Source of the DNA: Elysia marginata
Taxonomy: Eukaryota; Mollusca; Gastropoda; Plakobranchidae
Direction of reading: 5' to 3'
DNA length: 22,575 nucleotides
Assembly (NCBI GenBank): GCA_019649035.1
Contig: BMAT01003640.1
Span: 37,413 to 59,987 of the forward strand
The notes beneath the pieces are model-generated. The model did not search any database and had not been told where the DNA came from. It saw nothing but the letters and a program-made list of their open reading frames with translations. A program made the translations under genes and the position numbers. Below are positions 1-22,575 of this stretch, in pieces. Positions within the stretch are counted from its first letter, which is position 1, and every line of letters begins with the position of its first letter.

Positions 1-1012
1 AATACCTCTTCTAAGTCTTAATTCATCAGTTGTGATGCTAAGTAAAACTATTTGCTTTCATTTTCAGTGTTGCAAAACTAATATTTTTAAATTCTGAAGA
101 AACCAGATTGCTTTCCTTAAATAATGTTGAAGAATCACTTTATAAATTGATATTCATATACATGAATTTTTATGGTAATAAAAAGAATAAATGACGATGT
201 TATGTATAATTTCATAGTTACAAGTTTTATACTTTAGTTTATAAGTATAGGGTATTTTTTTCTCTTTGGCGTCTTTAGATTTGAACTCATCATAATTCAA
301 AGTTAAAGATCAGTTCTCTGAAATGAAAGTTACTTCAGGTTTATCCTGTGGCCTATAGAAAGTTTTCCCTCTGTTCTTTAGCATTTTCTCTCTCAAAAGT
401 ATAATTAGTAATGTAAAAGCCTTTTGATTTTATATATATATTTATAATTTTTTATATATGGACATTTACCAAGCAAAGTTGTTGTCTCAGTAACCTCATA
501 CTGACACAGATTACAACGATTTTTTTTACTTTTAGGCAATTGAGTCATTGTATTTGTGCTTCTAATAATAATTAGATATGCAAAAGCAAGGGTCAGGTGG
601 GAGAGGGAGATGGTAAGTCCCAGTTAGAGCCTACTTGTAATTTAACCAAAAGAAACTTCTATGAAAAAATAAAAATACCTGAGCTCTTACAAGTGCTTTT
701 GATTCAAATTGTTTGAATTCAAGTTTTTGGTCATTTCAAATAGAATTCCCTTCCATATGAATTTAATTTGGAAATTTTCATTTTAAGTTGCCAACTATTT
801 ATAAGTTTGTACAAGAATGTTGTAATTCCATTATTCCTTCATTTCATAGCTTTATTTTGTTCTAGCAAAAATTGAAATGCGCACTTTAAAAAATCCAGAT
901 TCTTGCAATACTGATGAAATCTCCCTATGTTTTTATCACCTTTGTTTTACTTTTATTTTGTTGTGAGATTTTGATATATATAACAAAATTTTCTTGTTTG
1001 TTTTTCGTCCAG
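1..1012. other. AT-rich non-coding sequence upstream of the first visible Ly6 exon
   Basis: No exon with a signal peptide was found on the plus strand. An ATG directly followed by a good donor (agATG|gtaagt, 610-618) has no open signal-like frame before it. The only recognisable item is a decayed MITE piece near 256-345. The stretch is probably intron. Confidence 0.55.
256..345 (+). repeat. Decayed copy of the dispersed TA/CAGTGG MITE family (copy A)
   Basis: The block with ctctttggcgtctttag, gatttgaactcat and cataattcaaagtt matches the middle of the copies at 7215-7380 and, in reverse, 17595-17779. Its own terminal CAGTGG end is not recognisable. Shared word order across three places argues against chance despite the AT-rich composition. 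Confidence 0.5.
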
Positions 1013-1132
1013 CTGTATCATTAGAGTGCTATGTGTGTCAAAACCAGCCTGACAACAAAGACAAATGTGTGAAGACCAGCGTCCAGTGCAGGGAGACACA
1101 AGACACATGTCAGACCCACATTGAGTGGAGAG
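1013..1132 (+). CDS. Ly6-like gene, exon encoding the first finger
   Basis: The exon follows a T-rich tract ending in tcgtccag (AG 1011-1012) and ends at a gtgaga donor (1133-1138). It holds 2 bases completing an upstream codon, 39 codons and 1 trailing base. Cysteines sit in CYVC, DKC, QC and DTC. Only this frame is open: a second frame meets TAG within four codons. Confidence 0.88.
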
Positions 1133-3344
1133 GTGAGAAACATATCTGTAGCATTCTCTCTGTTTAAAATTTGTTGGATGCCATTTTTAATTTATTTTCC
1201 TTTTTTCCTATTTTTTAGGCCTCAGAAACTAATTTTTTAAACACCACGTTTAAAAAGGTTGGTCTCATGAATGATGATAATTCCGTGCCCGAAATAACAC
1301 ATTCTGAATGACTTGTTTTTATTTACTCATAAATGTAGCACCAGGATTTTGAAATTATATTCAGAAAGTTTGAATGGCATCCCTGTTGTAGATCCTGTCC
1401 CTTATTATGTTTTATATTGTTTTGTGCTCAGACACTCTTTAATCATGTTATAAATGAAAACTGTTGTCTTTAGAAAAGTATAAGCCAAAAAACTCAAATG
1501 GCTGATGCAGAATGACAAATTTTGTACAGTTGCTTTATTCGCTTTCAATATTGGTAAGGTGGGGGAGGGAGGGGCAGTATAAAATTCGATAAGACCTTTC
1601 AGACATTTTGGTATTGTAGATTATATAATTATAAAGTCTAATCCATTTATTTTTAAAGTTTTCATAACTATTTTCTAATATATATTTACACTAGACCCTA
1701 GTTAGTTAAGGTTTGTTTTGACCCAGTCTTTAGCGTGCAAAACAGTATAAACTGATTAAGGTATCATTTAACAGCACTTTGAATCATCAAAGAGCATTTA
1801 TTACTGATTATTGCTTAGCTCTTGGGTGGGAAGAGCCAGTCAGGGCATGGGGGATAGAGTTCACTCAAATTAGTTTTTTAATTTATGACATTTGTCTTTG
1901 AAATATATTTCAATAGCATAATTATACCATAATGCTGGTTTGGTTTTATAATTTTCAGCGCCTGATTTCTGGACGCCGCGCAGTGAGAAAATACACTATG
2001 TCCACAAGAGCTGCACGACTGCCACCAAGTGTGCTGAGGGTCAGAGAGAGGTCGGCCTGAAGTGCATGAGGGATTGGTACAGGGACTGGGAGTGCTATGA
2101 GTGTTGTCAAGGAGATAGATGCAACTTCTATGTCACGGTGAGGAAAGGCCTTGAGAAATTATCAGGGTTATAAGGTTATCAGTCTTGTTTGGATATGTCA
2201 AACCCCTTGTGAACCAAAGTTAACTTCAAGTTACCCAAAAATAAAATTGTCAGTTAAGGTTACAAAAGAGAAATAAAATCTTTAATCTAAATATAATTCA
2301 ATTTATGCAAATATTTGAATCCTCCGGGTTCAAATCTATTTGGATTTGACTGTATAGAAATTAAAAAACAATATGTTTAGGACTCTCAAAAAAATGGATC
2401 GAGTTACAGAATTTGAACATTTAGAGATTATCAATTTTTTTAAAAGCCCTTGAACTTAATAGCAGTGAAAAATGTTTTGATACCCTTATTAGCTGAAATT
2501 TTTTTCTGGAAGACTTGGGATTAGTGAGGCCCATTCCCAAGAATTCAATTTAAAAAACGCATTGTAAATTTTCAAAGTGACCAGTTTTATATTTCTATTT
2601 TATATATCATCTTCAGCTATCATTTCAATATTTTTATAACTTTCTATGATTGCCATGAAAATATCCTAAATGAAAATTTGAACCTATGACAGGAAATGTT
2701 AGTTTTCTTGTTAAACATCGGCACAGTTCTACGCATTTTCTGGGACCTCTTCACAACTATAAAGATCAAAGTTTGAAAATTCTTGTTTTGTGCAAAGAAA
2801 AAATATCAATTGACTAAGCTCTGCACCATTTATGATACGTAATAATATTTCTTTCATTGCTTGTGAATCTTCAAAATAAGAATAGCACATTGGCTCATTG
2901 TTGGCCTTTTTGTGTTTCATTCCTGAAATAAAAAAAAAGGTCAAGTTGAAGGTGTGATTTAAAGAAACACTTAACATTTATGAGGTTTTAAGGCTAATCA
3001 TAAAGAGAGTACTCATTTAAGTTTCACAAATTTAGAAAATAACTTAAGTTGGTTTGGTTGTGTAATGTTCTTCACTATAGTACACTATTCGTAATGTTAA
3101 AATCTTTTAGCCTAACTGAGTATTGGTTATTTTCAATACATGGTCTTATGTAACTTTGTATTGTCTGAACTTGCTTGATTTGAATTGAATTTTTTAGGCT
3201 TTTTTCATTGTTTCTTTTCTAAGTAAACTGTCATTGATTTTCTTTTTTTTTTGTCCTCAGTTGGGAGCATCTGGAATCCTTCCAAGTATCGTCATGTTGG
3301 CTGCGTCAAGTGTGGGAGTTTTGTTAACATCAAACTGGAGATAA
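1013..3344 (+). CDS. Ly6/uPAR (three-finger) protein, LYPD6-like; last three coding exons, 5' partial
   Basis: Join 1013-1132, 1959-2137, 3261-3344. About 126 residues are visible. The domain opens with CYVC after a short Val-Ser-Leu-Glu stretch and closes with ECC-x3-RCN, the usual end of the Ly6/uPAR fold. Twelve cysteines are visible (5 in the first exon, 7 in the second), enough for six disulfides. The last exon encodes a hydrophobic 27-residue tail with small residues before it, ending in a short Asn-Trp-Arg, as expected of a GPI-anchor signal. The spacing from the Lys-Ser-Cys to the paired cysteines most resembles LYPD6/LYPD6B, which in vertebrates modulate Wnt co-receptors and nicotinic receptors. 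That functional link is family knowledge, not shown here. The signal-peptide exon is not in 1-1012. Site phases are 1, 1 and 0. Another Ly6 subfamily is possible. Confidence 0.87.
1959..2137 (+). CDS. Ly6-like gene, exon encoding fingers two and three and the ECC/CN end
   Basis: Acceptor attttcag (AG 1957-1958), donor gtgagg (2138-2143). The phase-1 entry codon is G|CG (Ala). The exon gives 59 further residues with seven cysteines, including ECC and the terminal DRCN that defines the family. It is rich in Trp, Tyr and Arg between the sixth and ninth cysteines. It is clearly richer in GC than its flanks, as expected of coding sequence. Confidence 0.9.
2729..2922 (-). other. Possible antisense terminal exon (unrecognised) inside a Ly6 intron
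   Basis: On the minus strand a long pyrimidine run ending in atttcag (AG at 2923-2924) is followed by 2 bases plus 63 sense codons and a TAG at 2729-2731. The product has balanced, non-repetitive composition with a charged end (CEEVPENA). I recognise no family. No upstream exon could be linked on the minus strand between here and 8594. It could be a real last exon, a relic of a retrocopy, or chance. The surrounding intron is very AT-rich, so a 65-codon open stretch is mildly unusual. Confidence 0.25.
3261..3344 (+). CDS. Ly6-like gene, terminal exon with GPI-anchor-type tail
   Basis: A pyrimidine run ending in tcctcag (AG 3259-3260) precedes the exon. It encodes 27 residues and TAA at 3342-3344. 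Gly-Ala-Ser is followed by a hydrophobic stretch of about 17 residues (Ile-Leu-Pro to Val-Leu-Leu) and then a short polar end. This is the layout of a GPI-attachment signal, so the mature protein is predicted to sit on the outer cell surface. Confidence 0.85.
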   Translation: MGASGILPSIVMLAASSVGVLLTSNWR

Positions 3345-3978
3345 AAGTTTCTCTGTTGTTTCCTGTGTTGTGGAGTGCTGGCATGACTGACGAATGGCTT
3401 CAAGAATGTTACTGTTAGTAAATCGGGTTCTTAGAATGCTGACAAAGTGTTGGAAAGAAGCATTGGTTGTTGGGAGTTGATTGTCTAAAAAGTTTGCTTG
3501 ATTGTCTTAAAAGTGCGCCTGTTTTCATGTTTGAACAAATTTGTTAGTTTGTAAGTCTGTAAATAGGAAGGGGTTGTTTTTCAATGAGCCACAACATTTT
3601 CATTTCGTTTCTTTTATTTGGTGGGGAGGTTGTGCATCAGATCTGCTCTGGTTTACTCAATCTTGTTATTGATTATTTCAATGTTAACCCTCGATTCATA
3701 TTCAAGTTCAAGCGAAAGCCGAGCCTAGAGTTTTGATGATTAGCTCTGTTTTTTTCCCCATCATCTCTTTGTTGTGTTTTAAACTTACAAGCAAAACTAT
3801 TTGGGAAAAAGCATAGAAAACAGAACACAGCTTTTGGTCTTTCCTTAGGGCAAAAGGGAATGTTGAGATTCAAGTTTTGATGAGAATAGTCTGTTCCAGT
3901 CGACAAAGAAATTCTAGGGAATATGTATGAATGAAACAATGAAGCGACAGTCCATAGGAGCCAAACGCAATTTGCAAA

Positions 3979-3984
3979 AATAAA
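3979..3984 (+). terminator. Candidate poly(A) signal of the Ly6-like gene
   Basis: AATAAA lies 635 bases after the stop and is followed within 50 bases by two T-rich runs. Other AATAAA words on this strand (5635-5640, inside a MITE, and 6038-6043, followed by a GT-rich stretch) are alternatives. The true 3' end cannot be fixed from sequence alone. Confidence 0.3.
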
Positions 3985-4251
3985 AATGCCTACTTTGACA
4001 TTTTTTTTAAGAACAGACATATTTTTTTACATTTTGATCAAACACTTTTTGTTCTGCAAACAGTGTCTCTCAATGTCATCCACCAGTGGCGTAATTCCTC
4101 TGAGTTCTTAGTACTTAAGAATGAATGATTGAGTGTGAATCGGGAACTACCGTCATGTGTGCATTGAAAATAGGTGGTCACTGAAAAAAAATCTGTTTAA
4201 ACTGTGTCAAATTTCATCTTTCATCTATGTGGCAGCAAAACAGTGTTAGAC

Positions 4252-4395
4252 CAAAACTGTTGAAATTTTCTTAAGTTTGTAAATTCAAATTGTTTATGTA
4301 CACCTTAACATTCCAGTTAAGAGACAGTTTGTTAAAATTTTCTCAAGTTTGTAAATTCAAATTGTTTCTATACACCATAACATTCCAGTTAACTT
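4252..4395. repeat. Two-copy tandem duplication, 72-bp period
   Basis: The block around aaattttcttaagtttg (from 4263) recurs 72 bases later (from 4335) with few changes. Both copies run through gtaaattcaaattgttt and end at cattccagttaa (4313-4320 and 4385-4392 for ccagttaa). The boundaries blur after that. The high identity in an otherwise decayed region suggests a fairly recent local duplication. Confidence 0.85.
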
Positions 4396-5058
4396 AGACT
4401 TGAGCTTTTCTTATGAGCTTATTCTTTGTTTAGTACATCATTTTTTTTAACAACCGGTACCTGCCATTTAATACAGTAATAACATTTGTGATGTAAATAG
4501 AACTTGTTCTATCTTTTTATAACATAATTATATCATGTGTCTTTTACATGTTAGACCAGATGCATACATTTTTACTTGTTCTACACTTTTTATTGTATAT
4601 ATGAGATAAATTTTTAGTCGTTAAAATCATCAACAGATTTATTATGTCTACATAAAAATAACTATGAATCTGTTATACAAATTAAATCATTAATCTGTTA
4701 CCATAACAACAATAGGCTCAATCATCAAAGTTATGTTTTTTTCTTCTGATTATTAGAATTTAGATGATAACTTTGCCTGTTCAAATCTTTTTTCATCTAC
4801 TTTGGAAAGATTTTTACCCAGTACAAATTTTCTTTAGCATGGGAAGGTTGTAGGTTGATTTATTGAAACATTTCACACCAAGATTGGTTAAGAACTGTTT
4901 AGTCTGAATATTTTGAATCCCTTGGGAAAAAAGTTTTAATTGCAATTGTCCATATTTAGACTTATCACTGTAAATTAATATAGAGAAATGAGATTGGTTC
5001 TACCGCCAAGTAATATAAATTTAGTTTGAATTGAACAAGTGTTCAAGTAATCTAGATT

Positions 5059-5087
5059 CCACTGTATGTCATATACTGGTACAGTGG
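5059..5087. repeat. Two back-to-back TA/CAGTGG transposon ends
   Basis: CCACTGTA at 5059-5066 and TACAGTGG at 5080-5087 are mirror-image ends separated by 13 bases, with TA dinucleotides at each edge. The left one closes a sequence rich in ttgaatt/gttcaag words and looks like the tail of a decayed MITE. The partner of the right one is unclear. Confidence 0.45.
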
Positions 5088-5388
5088 AAAGATTGATTAA
5101 AAAAAACAAAGTCAAATAATTTGTGACAGACTACCTAAATTAGTTGGTTGACTCCATTATATCTAACGTTGAGAAGAATTATACTTTAATTGCATACATT
5201 GAAAGTCTACCATGCATTTCAACCTTTAAGGCCTCCTTTCAAAACTTTTTTCTATTTCTATCCATTTTTTTGCTACACCTCAGGTTTAAAATAATCATTT
5301 CTGTCATTCAGCTCATTGTGTGCAACAAGTTACAGTCCATTAAATGGAGGTTGCTCATGTCAATTTCTGTTTGACTTGTTTTTTTTGT

Positions 5389-5618
5389 TATGTCTCGCAT
5401 CCAGGGTGAATGAGTCAGAATTCGGTAATTCTTTTATTGTGAAAACGCCGTCTTCTTTTTCTTTATACTTTAAACCAAGAATAGTTTAATATCTTTCAAC
5501 AGAAAAATGATAATTTTTGACGTTTGAGAGCTTAGAAAAATGTCTTGTTTGATGAAACAGTAACACCTTTAAAGGTGAAAATTGCAACATCCAACTCATT
5601 CACACTGGACGCAGGACA
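5389..5618. mobile_element. MITE-like element with about 29-bp terminal inverted repeats (unnamed family)
   Basis: The left end 5389-5417 (atgtctcgcatccagg then gtgaatgagt) matches the reverse complement of 5590-5618 at 23 of 29 positions. The interior is AT-rich and has no ORF. Near its right side is a perfect 14-bp palindrome, CACCTTTAAAGGTG (5563-5576). No clear target duplication was seen. The superfamily is not assignable from these ends. Confidence 0.65.
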
Positions 5619-5620
5619 TT

Positions 5621-5800
5621 TACAGTGGAATCCTAATAAAGTCAACACCTCGGGACCGCAAAAAATGTGTTGACTTTAAGCAAGAGTTGACTTTAACCAT
5701 CACAAAGATATAAAGAAATACACAATGGGACTGCAAAATAGTGTTGACTTTAAGCAAGAGTTTCCCTTAAAGGTGTTGACTTTAAGTGGATTCCACTGTA
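5621..5800. mobile_element. TA-flanked MITE, pogo/Tigger-type ends
   Basis: TA|CAGTGGAATCC at 5621 mirrors GGATTCCACTG|TA ending at 5800. The first and last 30 bases pair at 27 of 30 positions. TA at both edges fits TA target-site duplication. The interior contains a partial direct repeat with a period of 74-75 bases (gtgttgactttaagc at 5667 and 5741). CAGTGG ends with TA targets are typical of non-autonomous pogo/Tigger (Tc1/mariner superfamily) elements. No transposase is encoded. Confidence 0.82.
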
Positions 5801-7214
5801 TATGAACTTGTACATGACTCAAGTTTTTCAAGTCCATGCTATGGAATATATCTCCCCTGAAGATTGACTTAAGAAGTGCAAAAATTCTTTGAACGTTGAA
5901 TTTTTATGAAATCCTTCGGTCACAGTACTCACACTGTACTAAGGTTCTGTATAAAACTCTACTCTATCACGTCTTCATGAGAAAATGATCGTATCACCTT
6001 CATACATTCCTGATTTTATTTTTCAAAACTTGATCTTAATAAAAGATTGTGCCTTAGAAGTTCCAGTGACAAATACTGTTGCCTTTGAAGCAATTTGGGC
6101 AAAACTGTTTTTATTAATTATATATGATAGATAAGCATGTTTTGTTTTGCTTTTATTTAATTTCTATCCTTACTCTTAACTGAAACATTCCAAATGAGTA
6201 GTAATGATCTTAGTCCCTTTATTTTTAGATACAGATATAAGTTCAGCTAAATTATTAAGATTTTTTTTCTTCAGTTATTGAAATTGATGTTTACAAGAAA
6301 ACCAACGAGTCTGAACTATTTCTTCAGTACACGTAACACTAATAGTTGTGACCTCTTAGTTTCCATTTTTTTTTTAATCATGCTATTACATTAGCCATCT
6401 TTTACCTCTGTCGCTGACCACTCTGAAGAAGTGTTGTCTTTACTGAAAGGTTAAACCGTGGCTTTTTAAAAAACTTGCTATACCTAATAGTTCTTATTAA
6501 AAAAGGGTCTGCTTTTGCGCTTATTACCAGAGATAAAATAAGAATTAAGAGGGTAAACCAATCTTGTTCGATTCTCATTTAAAAAAGCAACATGTTTTTT
6601 TCCCGTAAAATAGAAAAACAAATGTATTTTTATACAAGGTTTGTCACATTAAAACTGTAAGCTTATATAATGTCTAACTTCATTCACTGATTTTTGTGTA
6701 CATAATTTGATTATCCATGCCCATTGATTTTTTTCCTACATGGTCATCGAATAAAACAATTATAATACATGATAATGAGAAAGTTGTCTATTTATTATGC
6801 CCAGTTCTCTTTGTTCTTATTCTTAACAAAAAAATTTATCATAATTGGTTTAATTTAATCAAGACAAAAAAAAAGAGCTGTAGAAATGCACCATCCCTGT
6901 TAGCTCAAAATTGCTTCATTCAATCTATTCTTTAATTGTATTAGTAAAAGCCCTTTGAAAAGATCAAAACTGGATGTTAATAGTTGTATTTTTTAAGGCA
7001 CTCTGCCTCACTTTTTTTCCCTTTTTGTATTTAAATGGAATAATTCCAATTTTTTGTTCAAATTGTTGAATCCACACCAAATTTTTTTCCATGTACTATA
7101 GAATTATGCAAATTTTACAAAATTTATTCTGAAATGTAAGATTTTATATTATCTCCTGAGTTAAAAATAGCATCTCAACATTTTAACATGTAATAAACCA
7201 GTTCAGGGTCCACA
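5801..7214. other. Intergenic AT-rich stretch without a supported gene
   Basis: Both strands were read. Open frames are short and of AT-driven composition, and no splice-linked coding exons or RNA genes were recognised. AATAAA at 6038-6043 is the only candidate processing signal noted. Confidence 0.5.
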
Positions 7215-7380
7215 TACAGTGGAAATGTCCAAAATCAAAGTCAAATATTAATAATCCAAATCTCTCAGAATTTGAAGTTTTCTAAATTGTTTTTTTTCTC
7301 TTTGGCTTTGTTGGATTTGAGCTCATATTATTAATTTAAGTTCATTAAGTTCAATTCTCTTAATTTGAAGTTTTCTAAAA
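7215..7380 (+). mobile_element. Decayed TA/CAGTGG MITE (copy B)
   Basis: It begins TACAGTGGAAATGTCC at 7215 and runs through ctctttggctttgttgg and atttgagctcat to cttaatttgaagttttct. The same word order appears in copies A and C. The right terminal repeat is not recognisable, so the 3' edge is approximate. Confidence 0.6.
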
Positions 7381-7963
7381 TAATAGTTTCCTAATGTTCT
7401 TTATTGGCTCAAGGACTAAAATAATTTGTGTGACTTTAGTTTAAACTTTAAAGCAAATAAAGAAAAATGGAAAACATCAGAAAACTATTGAAAATGATTG
7501 AAGATGATGTTTAAAACTCGGTCCAGGCACCAAAACATAAATCTCTCAATAACGTAAAACACAGAACAAAGTTGGGAGTATTTTCATATGTTCAAAAAAA
7601 TGGACATATAAACACACAAAATAAATTAAGTTATCTGATTCAAAAATCTAATCAGATCTAACATTAGAACTCTTTATTTCATTCAATGTAATAGAATTTT
7701 TTTTTTTTGCAAAAATCAACCTTTATTTCCCACAAAACAAAAAAAAAAGAGAAAGGAAAGCAACCCATTTCTTTTACCAATTTTGTGAGCAATTTTGATT
7801 TATTCAAAAGTCTTGAATCTTTTGTCACAATGACTAAAACTATCAATCATTTTTAAAAAATTTGAAGAGTAAAACAGACCAGAAATGCTCAATCTTCAGG
7901 TAGACTGCCTTAAAAATATTTTTTTTTTAAATTCATCTGTTTGGAGAGGTCATATTTTACACA

Positions 7964-7997
7964 CTTCTGCCTACCATTTTTTCATGGTAGGCAGAAG
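7964..7997. repeat. Perfect 14-bp inverted repeat with 6-base loop
   Basis: CTTCTGCCTACCAT at 7964-7977 is exactly complementary to ATGGTAGGCAGAAG at 7984-7997, around tttttc. It is GC-richer than its surroundings and lies about 600 bases beyond the ABCC stop on that gene's downstream side. It could be a hairpin in a long 3' UTR, a transposon relic or a small foldback. Confidence 0.8.
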
Positions 7998-8272
7998 AAC
8001 ACACATAAAAAAAATAGTTTCACCTGCTTTGTTGAATTCTTAAGAATTTACGCTACATCTAGATCTCTAAAAATTTGACTCAAACCTAGAAACCAAGATA
8101 TCTTGATCTAGAGTCTGTACTAGGCCTTGATCTAAAGTAGGTTTTAAACACCATTTTTTCCCATTTTGGGCTCTGCATGTCAAGTTACGTATTTCATAAA
8201 CGTCACTGTTTTCACTACTAGACGAAATCATCTTTTGTATGTTATTCTTTTTTCAACATATTAGGACTGATA

Positions 8273-8278
8273 TTTAAT
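8273..8278 (-). terminator. Candidate poly(A) signal (ATTAAA) of the ABCC gene
   Basis: Reading the minus strand, ATTAAA lies about 320 bases after the stop at 8595-8597. No AATAAA occurs between them. A canonical AATAAA (minus) is at 7799-7804 and would give a longer UTR that includes the 7964-7997 hairpin. Which is used is unknown. Confidence 0.22.
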
Positions 8279-8594
8279 ACATGTACACAAAAGTCACTGA
8301 ATAAATTTGACTAGATAAATACATTGAAGGTTGAAGCAATATTTGACAAATATTAAACATTACAACAAAGATGTTACCAAACTAAAATTTTGTATAAAAA
8401 TGTTTCAGTAATTTGAAATATAGGAATGTATAAAATGTTCACATGGTATAACAAAAAATATTGATGTGTTTTACTTAAGTTTCAAATCTTTGGTAATCAA
8501 ATGTTGAAATTGGCAGCTTAATTTACTCAGAAAATAAATCATTGCTCCTGCTGTGTCTAAAACAGGCCTGATGTACAAACAGAGCCAGCCCTCA

Positions 8595-22575
<13,981 letters not shown>

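Larger units (their letters stand above)
3345..5388. other. 3' flank of the Ly6 gene, probably 3' UTR then intergenic
   Basis: The first few hundred bases are less AT-rich than the rest and probably transcribed as 3' UTR. After that I see a tandem duplication (4252-4395) and two CAGTGG-type ends facing outward at 5059-5066 and 5080-5087. No coding exon was supported. Confidence 0.5.

Noticed and set aside
610-618. First Ly6 exon ending ATG|gtaagt
   Set aside because: No open frame with a signal peptide precedes it, and the phase would not fit the 1013 exon, which needs one base of an incoming codon.
3673-4020. 115-codon minus-strand frame with a hydrophobic N-terminus
   Set aside because: It is antisense to the probable Ly6 3' UTR and I see no splice sites, motif or family. 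Conservation would be needed to revive it.

Overview
The window is animal nuclear DNA. It is AT-rich, the genes are split by GT-AG introns, and introns and intergenic DNA are full of decayed transposons. Codon and intron style, a tRNA-headed SINE, abundant TA/CAGTGG-type MITEs and scattered AGATCTAG and TAGGCCTA words suggest a lophotrochozoan, perhaps a gastropod mollusc. That taxonomic call is inference.

Layout. (1) Plus strand, 1013-3344: the last three coding exons of a secreted or GPI-anchored Ly6/uPAR three-finger protein, most like the LYPD6 group. Its signal-peptide exon lies left of the window. (2) 3345-8594: a 5.2 kb tail-to-tail intergenic region with a 72-bp tandem duplication, two abutting MITEs, a decayed TA-flanked MITE and a perfect 14-bp hairpin. 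(3) Minus strand, 22575 to 8595: thirteen exons covering the C-terminal half (650 codons) of a long ABCC/MRP exporter: linker after NBD1, TMD2 and a complete, catalytically competent NBD2. All exon junctions are GT-AG and keep one open frame of exactly 651 codons including the stop.

The ABCC introns carry the accessory content. The 3.0-kb intron between the exons for the NBD2 beta-strands and Walker A holds a full-length but dead mariner (13302-15533, TA duplication). The mariner is split by about 0.9 kb of foreign DNA. That insert contains, antisense to the mariner, the C-terminal catalytic part of a DIRS/Crypton-type tyrosine recombinase. It ends in a striking foldback: two 78-bp arms with 3 mismatches around a 131-bp loop. 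Other introns hold a non-LTR retrotransposon fragment, SINE copies, and a (CT)n and a poly-G tract lying only 10 and 19 bases from weak splice donors.

The two host genes are independent. Nothing suggests they work together. The nested recombinase/foldback insert is the best candidate for something undescribed.
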